Notes under the pieces: model-generated
The model's database searches: none
Told to the model about the DNA's origin: nothing
The model's input: the letters and a program-made list of their open reading frames with translations, nothing else
Part shown: one piece after another, positions 37,726 to 45,518 of the stretch
Layout of the letters: each line of letters opens with the position of its first letter
How positions within the stretch are numbered: position 1 is the first letter of the stretch
Translations under genes and position numbers: made by a program
Source: Oscillatoria sp. CS-180
GTDB lineage: Bacteria; Cyanobacteriota; Cyanobacteriia; Phormidesmidales; Phormidesmidaceae
DNA length: 64,000 nucleotides
Direction: 5' to 3'
NCBI RefSeq assembly: GCF_028330965.1
Contig: NZ_JAQMUB010000088.1
Location: 62,001 to 126,000, forward strand

Positions 37726-38041
37726 GACGGGAGTGGGATATTCAGTAGGTCTATGCAGGGATAGCGATGATTGGGTAGACCCTGAAAGCGTTAATTTGAC
37801 GGACAGCAGCGTTGGCGAGATTGATTACAGGTGAATAGACATTTTGCTGAGTTTCAAATGCTCAGGTTTATGGACTGAGCATATAGCTCTAGCCATCTAA
37901 GGTTTTGCACCAAGGCACATCCGAGTGCTTAGCGCATAGCGAGAGGGCTAGCCGTCTTGTCCTAACGGAACTGGCGAAGGCTATATTTGCTCGCATACAC
38001 GCTGCCGTAGTCAATAAGCAGGAAACACAAAGAAGAGATCT
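37726..38041. other. intra-operon gap with repeat between pixI and pixJ
   Basis: This is the widest gap in the operon. A full copy of the dispersed repeat occupies 37882-37985 and no gene is seen. Confidence 0.6.
37882..37985 (-). repeat. ~104-bp dispersed repeat, full copy D
   Basis: Read on the minus strand it begins TATAGCCTTCGCCAGTTCCG, continues with TTAGGACAAGACGG, carries GCACTCGGATG as the central element and ends TTAGATGGCTAGAGCTATA. It lies inside a transcription unit, oriented with the genes. Confidence 0.85.
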
Positions 38042-38674
38042 TTAAACACGAGCTTGAGTGGTAACAGCCAAGATGGCTTGACTATCTAGCACCCAATCCA
38101 GTTCACCCGTTTCGTTGGCACAGACCCCTTTGAGGAAAGGCTGTACGCTCGCCGCGATCGCAGCAGCCTGAGGCATCGATTGCAGACTACCTTCTGGATA
38201 GGTCACAATGCTGGCCACCTCATTCACGACTAAACCCAAGACAACATTGGTATCCTCGGGGGATGGGGAATCTTGAGCAGGTTGAATAATCACCATGGTG
38301 TGTTTGGCAGCGCGATCGCGTTGCTGATACCACGGGGTCAAACCCAAAAAATGGTTTAAGTCAATCGTCCACAACATCTCTCCTCGCCAGTTGTAAACAC
38401 CAATGACCCAAGCTGGCATCTGGAAAATTGGCACAACATCGTTGAGAGTGAGCTTCGTCAACTCGGCTAGGTCTGATATTGGCAACAATAGCTGAGGTAA
38501 ATCCGCTAACCGCACTTGCAAATATTGGTCCCCTTGAATTGACGGAGATTCCGCGATGGGGAGTTCGATTGCGGGTTGGTGCAATTCTTGGGTGCCTGCT
38601 GAAGCAGCGTTGTTCAGAAAAGACGGAGACGGATCTGTAGTGGAACTGTTTTTGGCGATCGCTGCATCAGACAT
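38042..38674 (-). CDS. pixI: CheW-type coupling protein (PixI/PilI)
   Basis: A single CheW domain couples the receptor to the CheA kinase. The 210-residue product has an unstructured N-terminus of about 45 residues. The core follows: YLQVRLADLPQLLLPISDLA, the loop VPIFQMPAWVIGVYNWRGEM (typical VxG.xNLRG.ilP-like motif, here with tryptophan) and VLGLVVNEVASIVTYPEGSL. The stop codon is 55 bases short of pixJ's operon gap repeat. The start is ambiguous: ATG 38674 (MSDAAIAKNSS) is chosen over 38683. It follows pixH after about 55 bases. Confidence 0.88.
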   Translation of the reverse strand: MSDAAIAKNSSTTDPSPSFLNNAASAGTQELHQPAIELPIAESPSIQGDQYLQVRLADLPQLLLPISDLAELTKLTLNDVVPIFQMPAWVIGVYNWRGEMLWTIDLNHFLGLTPWYQQRDRAAKHTMVIIQPAQDSPSPEDTNVVLGLVVNEVASIVTYPEGSLQSMPQAAAIAASVQPFLKGVCANETGELDWVLDSQAILAVTTQARV

Positions 38675-38729
38675 CGCAGCCAAACTCCTTACTCTATTGG
38701 GTCATCGGGATCGGACTGATTACTCACAG

Positions 38730-39092
38730 TCAGTCAACTAACTGCCTGACAGCTCGAATCAATTCTTCGTGGTTAATGGGTTTAGCAAGATAGGCATCTG
38801 CACCTTGCTTCATTCCCCAAAATTTGTCCATGTCTGATCCTTTGGTGGAGCAGATAATAACGGGAACTTTTTTCGTTGCTTCATCCTCTTTGAGTTCACG
38901 GCAAATTTCAAATCCACTTCGATCAGGTAAGACAATATCCAAAATAATGATGTCAAATTGATTATTTTTAACTTGGTCAAATGCTTCCTCTGCATTAGTA
39001 GCGGTTCGTACATCGATGCCACTATCCTTCAAGCAAAGTGCCAGTAATTCTTTATCGGTTAGGCTATCTTCAACAATTAAAGCTGTACTCAT
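38730..39092 (-). CDS. pixH: CheY-type response regulator (PixH/PilH)
   Basis: A 120-residue stand-alone receiver. The acidic pair is in LIVEDSLTDKE, the phosphoacceptor is Asp52 (IIILDIVLPDRSG), the switch serine/threonine is in VIICSTKGS and the lysine in YLAKPINHEE. It is the second gene of the operon and should take phosphate from PixL, with PixG as the other acceptor. In the Synechocystis counterpart, the G and H proteins have distinct roles in pilus motor control. The start ATG 39092 is unambiguous. Confidence 0.92.
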   Translation of the reverse strand: MSTALIVEDSLTDKELLALCLKDSGIDVRTATNAEEAFDQVKNNQFDIIILDIVLPDRSGFEICRELKEDEATKKVPVIICSTKGSDMDKFWGMKQGADAYLAKPINHEELIRAVRQLVD

Positions 39093-39208
39093 GGTTGACC
39101 CTCATAAATTTAGAGATATCGAAATCACTAGCGATTCTTTGTAGAAACAAGAACTTTTTTTCAGCAGGTGAAAGATTCAAAAATATAGTTGTTAAGTATG
39201 GCAATTCA

Positions 39209-40402
39209 CTATCTCTTCGCAAGTTGACCTAGGTGTTTCTGAATAACAGAAAGAATCATAATTGGCTCCATAGGCTTACTTAAAAAATCAGATGCTCCCA
39301 ATAGGCGAGCACGAACCTGATCGACAAGTCCGTCATTACCACTCAAAATGACAATCGGAGTTTCCTTGAACCGGGAAATCTTGCGTAATTGTGTACAAAT
39401 TTCATATCCGCTCGTATTGGGCATTACAAGATCGAGGAAAACAAGATCAGGTTTTTTGGCTAACAAGGTTGCGATCGCCTTTGCAGGCTCCATGATGGGA
39501 ACAAAATCATAACCAGCAGCACGAATCACTTGCCCAACTGATTTGCAAACCAACACGCTATCGTCGATACACGCAATACAAGGAGTCTGACCAGCCTTGG
39601 AATCATGAGTACTCAAGGCATCAAATGGAGACGGAAAATCTCCGACGGGCTTCAGTGAAATCCATCCTGCTTTGATATAGGCATGTAGGGCCTGAGTTAG
39701 ATCCAGCACATCCCGATTGACATGAACAGCTAAATCTCGTAGGCTTCGCTGCCCATCAAGCAATTGCATAAGCGATTGAAAAATTTGAGGAGACACCTCT
39801 GCCCGAATGGGATCAGGATGCTGCACGACCGGCGCTAAGTTGGGAGAACAATGACCAAAGTCAGTCTCATGCCAAAACTCCCAAAGTTCTTTTACAGATG
39901 CTAAAAGATCAGCCTCATTAATCTGAACAGGAACCTGTTCGTGAGCGAGTGGAGACTGTCGCACTAATTTGTAGGGTGTGTCATCAGCCTGCATCACATC
40001 AAACAGAATGTCAGCAATGATATTGCAACTAATTTTCTGCAAATCCGCTTGTGAGATATGGCCTGCCGACAACCAGCTATGAAGTAACTGATAGCCCCAG
40101 CAGTTCGGCAGAATCAGCTCCGACGTTTGCGACGCGAGCTGACGTAATTTGGTATGGGTCAGATCGAGGTGAGGTAGATGTCGACGAACGTGACGATACC
40201 ACTGTCGAATCGGGTGAAGTCCACCCATTCCATAGACAACATGCCCTTGATTAAAAAATAGAATCCATTCACAGTCTTGGCCATTCTGCCAAATCAGTTG
40301 GCCGCTAAAGTTAAGACGATTAAGAACAGAAAATAATTGGACTTTTTTGACTCTCAGATATTTATCTAGGGATTTGGGATATTGAACTGCTCTACCGTTC
40401 AT
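39209..40402 (-). CDS. pixG: PatA-type response regulator (PixG/PilG)
   Basis: First gene of the operon. The 397-residue product has the inverted PatA architecture: an N-terminal PATAN/DUF4388 domain (about 1-120, with FSVLNRLNFSGQLIWQNGQD-like segment near residue 23), a middle helical region, and a C-terminal receiver (about 275-395). The receiver shows CIACIDDSVLVCK, LVFLDLVMPNTSG with the phosphoacceptor Asp, IVILSGNDG and SDFLSKPMEP. Such PATAN regulators bind the pilus assembly ATPase PilB in Synechocystis and set the direction of movement. The start ATG is 40402; the 470 bases upstream should hold the operon promoter. Confidence 0.9.
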   Translation of the reverse strand: MNGRAVQYPKSLDKYLRVKKVQLFSVLNRLNFSGQLIWQNGQDCEWILFFNQGHVVYGMGGLHPIRQWYRHVRRHLPHLDLTHTKLRQLASQTSELILPNCWGYQLLHSWLSAGHISQADLQKISCNIIADILFDVMQADDTPYKLVRQSPLAHEQVPVQINEADLLASVKELWEFWHETDFGHCSPNLAPVVQHPDPIRAEVSPQIFQSLMQLLDGQRSLRDLAVHVNRDVLDLTQALHAYIKAGWISLKPVGDFPSPFDALSTHDSKAGQTPCIACIDDSVLVCKSVGQVIRAAGYDFVPIMEPAKAIATLLAKKPDLVFLDLVMPNTSGYEICTQLRKISRFKETPIVILSGNDGLVDQVRARLLGASDFLSKPMEPIMILSVIQKHLGQLAKR

Positions 40403-40875
40403 CTCAATCTCACGTGGATTTAATCCGTATTAGAGCGCCGAAACAGACTCAGCCCTGATTTAAGGAGTGAGGTTTGAGCTGAATTAACGAAATTTGCTCA
40501 ACAAGCGAAGAATCAACAATGGCTGCTTAAAACAAGCATGCAGCCGATTTTTTGGTTGCTGAGGTCAATGACTAACGCTAACGCCTGTCAGGATTGGTTC
40601 TTAATAGAAACGAAAACAAATAGATGACCCATTCCAGTTTGAAAGATAAAAATCAATCACAACGGGATAAACACTGTCTTTGAGACGATATTTCTTGCGG
40701 ATTTATTCCTTCTGAATAAAAGAATCCCAAATAGTTACAGAAAAAACACGATACCTGTTGCTAATGTAGGAAGCTTTAAATTTCTATTACAAGTGTTAAG
40801 AGAAGGTCTTTAAAGAACGAATCTTCCGGTTGACCCGATGAGATGGATGCTTTCGGGATGGCGAGCCAATTAACG
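40403..40875. other. intergenic region upstream of pixG
   Basis: No gene or known repeat is visible. The left part must contain the pix operon promoter; the right part is AT-rich and lies downstream of the TPM-domain gene. No tRNA-like fold was seen. Confidence 0.4.
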
Positions 40876-42117
40876 CTACCAACTACCCGATCCACCACCG
40901 CCAGAAGAACGCCCACCGCCACCACCACTAGACCAACTGCCTGACGCGCCGCCTCCTGAAGAACGTCCCCCGCCGCCATGATTAGAAGAGCTGCTGGAGC
41001 TAGATCGTTCTTTCTGAGGAATGATTCTGATATGGGTTCGCTCGTACTTACAGAAGCTACAGTCCTCAGTCACCTGGGCTGAACCGCTGTGGGTATAAGT
41101 CGCGGCAACGATGGTGTCAGTCTGAACAGAGAGCGTTTTGTGGCGACAACTGGGGCATTTCCGATATCGAGACTGATAATTGGTGTAGTTAAGCGTGGTG
41201 TGGTAACCACAACTGGAACAGAGCCAGACATCGTAATCAACTGATTTCAGCGTTTCTTCTCGTCTCTGTCCGCTAGTCAGATATTGATCGTCAGCAATTT
41301 CGGTAAGCCGTTCCATATCAGTCTGACAGTCGGGGCACTGTCGTTGACGAAAGCGCTGCCAACGACGATAAATCATAAAGCCAGGTATTAAAGAAACTAT
41401 GCCCCCGCCTACACCGGCAATGGCAAGACCTTCATCGTTAACAGTCAAGCCACCGGAATCATCTGGAACTGCGGTCTGGGGCTGGCTTAGAGTGGATGAT
41501 TCAGGTTGACCGTGAGCTGAGGGTGGAGAGGGCGATGCGGGCACAGCCGATGGCGTGTCGGGATTGAAACGGCTAATAACGGCATCTACGCCCGCCAAAG
41601 TCCCTCGATTAATCTGTCCATTTCGGAAGTGGGGGAGCATTTGCTGGTCAATGATACTTTGAGCGATCGCGTCATCACTTGCCTCATACCCGCTACCCAG
41701 TTCAATGCGAACCTTGCGATCGCCGGGTGCCACCAGGATGAGAATGCCATCATTGCGAGTTGCGTCACCCATTCCCCACGTGTTGAACAGATTAGTCGCA
41801 AAGGATTCGATAGTTTGATCGCCAGTCGAATAATCCTGAATGGAATTGACCGTCAGTAGCACGGCATGGATATCGGTTTGAGATCGAAATTGTTCCAGCG
41901 TATTGCGTGCAGTGTTGACTTCATCCGCTGTCAGCACGTTGCCATAATCGTTGACATAAGCATCCTGAAAAGCAGGATAGGGGCTTTGTGCCTCCACAGC
42001 CACTAAGCCAGAGGGCAAAAACAGCATGGCGGTGACGGCAAAGCTCATGAGCCAGTATCGATAGCGCCGGAGCCAAACACTCAAGCTTGCCGAAGCGGCT
42101 ACATCGCCCTGTTGCAT
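40876..42117 (-). CDS. TPM domain protein with zinc-ribbon and Gly/Ser tail
   Basis: A 413-residue membrane protein. An N-terminal segment (about 20-42) could act as signal or anchor. The TPM domain (about 48-180) reads VNDYGNVLTADEVNTARNTL and ILILVAPGDRKVRIELGSGY, related to TPM phosphatases and the photosystem II repair protein TLP18.3. A helix at about 233-255 is followed by several cysteine pairs (CPDCQTD, CSSCGYH, CPSCRHK, CSFCKYE), likely two zinc ribbons. The last 40 residues are a repetitive Gly/Ser/Trp tail with GGGGRSSGGG repeats. The function is unknown; related YgcG-like proteins carry the same tail. Confidence 0.8.
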   Translation of the reverse strand: MQQGDVAASASLSVWLRRYRYWLMSFAVTAMLFLPSGLVAVEAQSPYPAFQDAYVNDYGNVLTADEVNTARNTLEQFRSQTDIHAVLLTVNSIQDYSTGDQTIESFATNLFNTWGMGDATRNDGILILVAPGDRKVRIELGSGYEASDDAIAQSIIDQQMLPHFRNGQINRGTLAGVDAVISRFNPDTPSAVPASPSPPSAHGQPESSTLSQPQTAVPDDSGGLTVNDEGLAIAGVGGGIVSLIPGFMIYRRWQRFRQRQCPDCQTDMERLTEIADDQYLTSGQRREETLKSVDYDVWLCSSCGYHTTLNYTNYQSRYRKCPSCRHKTLSVQTDTIVAATYTHSGSAQVTEDCSFCKYERTHIRIIPQKERSSSSSSSNHGGGGRSSGGGASGSWSSGGGGGRSSGGGGSGSW

Positions 42118-42322
42118 TGTTCAGGATCTCCTGAAAAGACAGCTTTTAAGAGGTGTAGAAGACAACCCATGACCAACCAGGAAAAAGCATGATCGCCCAC
42201 TTCAGATATCTCTCCATGTTTGCTAATTTTCAACAGAACCGAATCGAAATTTCGGGCTGAAAAAGCTCAAACGACGTCCCAATATCATTCATGCATAGTT
42301 TAGATATTCCCAAAAATGCATA

Positions 42323-42352
42323 GGATTTCTACATAACTGCTAATAGAAATCC
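42323..42352. repeat. 9-bp inverted repeat
   Basis: GGATTTCTA (42323-42331) and TAGAAATCC (42344-42352) are perfect inverted copies around a 12-base spacer, about 200 bases upstream of the TPM gene start. It could be an operator or part of an RNA hairpin. Confidence 0.4.
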
Positions 42353-42596
42353 GAGATATCACTGTTTTAGGTATTGTCTGCTTACCTTCAGAACGAGGAA
42401 TACGAGGAGAAATTTTGGGCACAGGCCAACAATTTCCGTTATTGATAAAATCGTGCAGCAGTCGCGCAGAAATCGTAGAACAGGAGTTGATTTGGGATGC
42501 AGTGGTGGTGTTTTAGGGCGGTCTTGTCTTAGTCTTTGTCCCTCAACTTGCAGAATCCTCGTGGATTTTTCCTAGCCAATGCTAAAAGCTGTCATG

Positions 42597-42695
42597 GTCG
42601 TCGCTAGTTCCGTTAGGACAAGACGGCGAGCCATCTGGCCTATGCTAAGCACCCGGATGCTATTGGGAATGCACAAACCTAGATGGCTATAGCTA
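42597..42695 (+). repeat. ~104-bp dispersed repeat, copy E
   Basis: GCTAGTTCCGTTAGGACAAG, GGCGAGCCATCTGGCCTATG, AAGCACCCGGATGCTATTGG and CTAGATGGCTATAGCTAT match copy B block by block. The left end is altered and does not show a clean TATAGC terminus. Confidence 0.85.
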
Positions 42696-42813
42696 TGAAT
42701 GCAAAGTTACCAATCTGCCCGATACAACAGTTGTGGCTGGTGACTTGGGCACCCTCATGGATGCAGTTCTCATCAAAAGTCACCGGCCAAGCGACGTAGA
42801 GGAAATTCATTGC

Positions 42814-44094
42814 TTAAACAAGGGTTGCGATCGCCTCTGTCAAGCGGGTCAACGCCTCCTGCACGTCTTCAGCTGTAACCACTAGGGGAGGGACGAAACG
42901 TACGACGTTGGGACCTGCGGGTACCACCAGCAAGCCTGCTGCCATTGCTGCCTTGACAAGGTCAATCGATTTCACAGGAGCCTCAGAAGACAGCACCAAT
43001 CCGTTAATCAATCCCCAGCCTCGGACACCCGAAAACAGCGTGGGGTATTGTTTCACAATGCTGGTCAGACCGGACCGAAGTTCTTCACCACGAGACTGCA
43101 CATTGTTCAACAGATTCTCTCGCATCAGCGTTTGGCACACGGCGATCGCGACCCCGCAGACAAACGGATTGCCGCCAAAGGTACTGGCATGATCTCCTGG
43201 CTCAAAAACATCGCAGTGAGATTGGCACAGCAGCGCTCCAATGGGAATACCGCCGCCCAATCCCTTGGCCAATGTGAAAATGTCGGGTTCAATACCCAGA
43301 TTCTCATAACCCCAAAGTTTGCCCGTGCGTCCGACTCCAACCTGCACTTCATCCAAGATCAGCAGAATGCCAGTTTCGTCGCAGAGTTGACGAACTTGCT
43401 GGAAGTAGTCGCGATCGCCCGGATTCACACCCCCTTCACCCTGCAATGGCTCTAGCAGGATGGCCGCAACTTGAGACTCGTCGGCATCCAGATGAGCGAT
43501 CGCCTCCTTCAGCGCAGCTATATCGTTGTACGGCACATAGTGAAAACCAGGCACTAGAGGATTGAAGTTTTTCTGATACTTGGGCTGTCCTGTCGCGGTA
43601 ATCGTTGCTAGGGTGCGACCATGAAAGCTTGCGTTAGCCGTCACGATGATTGGATTCTCAATGCCGCGATTTACATGGGCATACTTTCGCGCTAGCTTGA
43701 TGGCTCCTTCGTTGGCCTCTGCCCCGGAGTTACAGAAAAATGCTTTATCCGCGCAGGAGTGTTGAGTGAGCCACTGGGCTAATTCACCCTGTTCAGGAAT
43801 GTAGTAGAGATTAGAAACATGGTGCAGCTTTTGGATCTGTTGGGTTACCGCTTCGATCATGACAGGATGCCCATGTCCCAACGTACAGGTCGCGATGCCA
43901 GCCACGAAATCCAAATATTCGCGTCCTTCGGTGTCCCAAACTCGGCATCCTCGTCCGCGCTCTAGAGCAATCGGAAAGCGTCCATAGGTCTTCATAACGG
44001 CACCGTCAAAGGTAACGGCGTCAAAGGTCTTTTCGGTGGTTTTGGGGGACGCGATCGCTTTTATAGAGTTACGGACTAAGGTTGCGAAGCTCAC
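42814..44094 (-). CDS. argD: acetylornithine aminotransferase
   Basis: A PLP-dependent class III transaminase of arginine synthesis. I place the start at GTG 44094 (VSFATLVRNSIKAIASPKTT), preceded by GAGG, because cyanobacterial ArgD begins MSLQTL; this gives 426 residues. Conserved blocks are CRVWDTEGREYLDFVAGIAT, AFFCNSGAEANEGAIKLARK, and LILDEVQVGVGRTGKLWGYE. The PLP lysine is in LAKGLGGGIPIGA; TFGGNPFVCG follows. A TTG/ATG start further upstream (44157) would add 21 residues with no family match. It stands alone, not in an arg operon. Confidence 0.93.
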   Translation of the reverse strand: MSFATLVRNSIKAIASPKTTEKTFDAVTFDGAVMKTYGRFPIALERGRGCRVWDTEGREYLDFVAGIATCTLGHGHPVMIEAVTQQIQKLHHVSNLYYIPEQGELAQWLTQHSCADKAFFCNSGAEANEGAIKLARKYAHVNRGIENPIIVTANASFHGRTLATITATGQPKYQKNFNPLVPGFHYVPYNDIAALKEAIAHLDADESQVAAILLEPLQGEGGVNPGDRDYFQQVRQLCDETGILLILDEVQVGVGRTGKLWGYENLGIEPDIFTLAKGLGGGIPIGALLCQSHCDVFEPGDHASTFGGNPFVCGVAIAVCQTLMRENLLNNVQSRGEELRSGLTSIVKQYPTLFSGVRGWGLINGLVLSSEAPVKSIDLVKAAMAAGLLVVPAGPNVVRFVPPLVVTAEDVQEALTRLTEAIATLV

Positions 44095-44301
44095 AAAGCA
44101 TTCCTCAATGACGGGCAAAAAAGCAAAACAGCTACCAGTCATTACCCGTAGCTGCATAAAAGATAGTCTCTACATTAGCTTCTTTTGAAAGGATCTGCAT
44201 GGCTGCACTCGTTCCACGAACGCAGCTAGGGACTGTCGTCTCGTGTCGTTTTCCCATGGCAGTAGGATAGTGCTGGAAAGCAGCCAATCGGTTTGTCAGT
44301 T

Positions 44302-44343
44302 CAAAGTATCTATTTGGTGAAACAAAGTATCTATTTGGTGAAA
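44302..44343. repeat. perfect tandem duplication of 21 bp
   Basis: CAAAGTATCTATTTGGTGAA plus one further A occurs twice head to tail (44302-44322, 44323-44343), 14 bases upstream of the methyltransferase start. The copies are identical, so the duplication is recent or selected. Confidence 0.9.
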
Positions 44344-44356
44344 CTTGGAATGTGAA

Positions 44357-45001
44357 ATGTCAATCTTTCAACAGTTCAAACAGCTTGTCATGCAGCAGTC
44401 TAGAGCAAGTAAGCTGACACATTTTTATTCGCTATGCAAAACAGATAGTTCTGTCCTAGATGTTGGCGTTTCATGCAGTTTAGAAGATGAAACCGAAAAT
44501 CTATTTCTCAAAGAATTCAGACTGCCTTCTAGCCAATACACAGGACTCGCCGTGCAGCCAATGGATGACCTTAGGTCGCGCTATCCAGACAAGCGATTTG
44601 TTGAATATCCAGGGGGAGTCTTTCCCTTTACAGACAAGTCGTTTGACTGGGTATTTTCGAACGCAGTCATAGAACACGTTGGCAATAGAGAAGCTCAGCT
44701 TCTGTTCATCAATGAAATGCTGCGAGTCGGCAAGAATGTCTTTTTCACGACGCCCAATAAGGGATTTCCGGTCGAGAGTCATACGAATGTTCTATTCAAA
44801 CACTGGCATGACGATGACTTCTACGAATGGTGTCGTGAAAATCAGCCTCATTGGAATAGAGACACATTGCTTTTATTTGGGATGCAAGATTTGAAGGCCA
44901 TTATGAAATCCTCAGCAGCGCAGCAGTATTCTATTCGAGCCAATCGACTCTTAGGATTGCCCATGACCTTGACCGTTGTCTGTACAGCGAACATGCAGTG
45001 A
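44357..45001 (+). CDS. class I SAM-dependent methyltransferase
   Basis: The 214-residue product (ATG 44357) has the class I fold. Motif I is SSVLDVGVSCSLEDE, atypical because the usual GxGxG is replaced by GVSCS. Motif II lies near VQPMDDLRSRYPD. The methyltransferase-11 core is GGVFPFTDKSFDWVFSNAVI followed by EHVGNREAQLLFINEMLRVG and VFFTTPNKGFPVESHT. The substrate is unknown. Such proteins often sit in surface-sugar or lipid gene clusters, but none is adjacent. The upstream 21-bp tandem duplication may affect its promoter or ribosome site. An upstream TTG (44345) would add four codons. Confidence 0.75.
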   Translation: MSIFQQFKQLVMQQSRASKLTHFYSLCKTDSSVLDVGVSCSLEDETENLFLKEFRLPSSQYTGLAVQPMDDLRSRYPDKRFVEYPGGVFPFTDKSFDWVFSNAVIEHVGNREAQLLFINEMLRVGKNVFFTTPNKGFPVESHTNVLFKHWHDDDFYEWCRENQPHWNRDTLLLFGMQDLKAIMKSSAAQQYSIRANRLLGLPMTLTVVCTANMQ

Positions 45002-45518
45002 GCAGTTTCACATCCTAGATCGAGTCACGACTACTGACATCTTGCATTCAGCACAATAGCCTGCATTTGTCTCCTCCATTCCTCAGGATTGGGAGACTTT
45101 GCCCTCAATTCTCTAAATGTGGAGGGCAGGGGGCCAAATCAGTCAGCATAAACTCAACTGCAAGCTTCAAGATCAAGGGTCTTCGCAAGATAACCTTCCT
45201 GTTCTGGGTTACGTTGTTTGAAGTCTATATGAGCAAACATTCCGGTAGCAGACAGAGAGTCAGCCTGAGGCTATGATTTGGGCAAATTGTGGGAGAGTGA
45301 TAACTAATTTGACAGTAAGTCCTATCAAAAACGATTGTTTTTAGAGTGCGATCGCCTATCTATTCATTAGTCCAACTAATAACATGCCTCCCTTCACGCC
45401 CTTGCGATGTCAATTAGGTTAAACCAACCCTTTTTGGGAAATTGATGTCTCATCTTTGGATGCCTGAAACCCCTGACTTGGCAGTTTAATCTTACTTACG
45501 ACTCAAGCTTTATTGTTT
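45002..45518. other. intergenic region with short dispersed repeat
   Basis: The left part contains copy 2 of the short repeat (45033-45094). The rest, ending at the start of the GH15-like gene, shows no supported gene. Several short frames have no ribosome site and unlikely composition. Confidence 0.45.
45033..45094 (+). repeat. short dispersed repeat, copy 2
   Basis: ACTGACATCTTGCATTCAGC and on to CCTCAGGATTGGGA align with 18665-18726. The copy begins 32 bases after the methyltransferase stop. Confidence 0.55.

Larger units (their letters stand above)
42118..42813. other. intergenic region with inverted repeat and dispersed repeat
   Basis: Almost 700 bases. It holds a 9-bp inverted repeat (42323-42352) and repeat copy E (about 42597-42695). 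A coding-like stretch (42696-42813) in plus frame reads TTVVAGDLGTLMDAVLIKSH but has no start. No complete gene is present. Confidence 0.5.
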
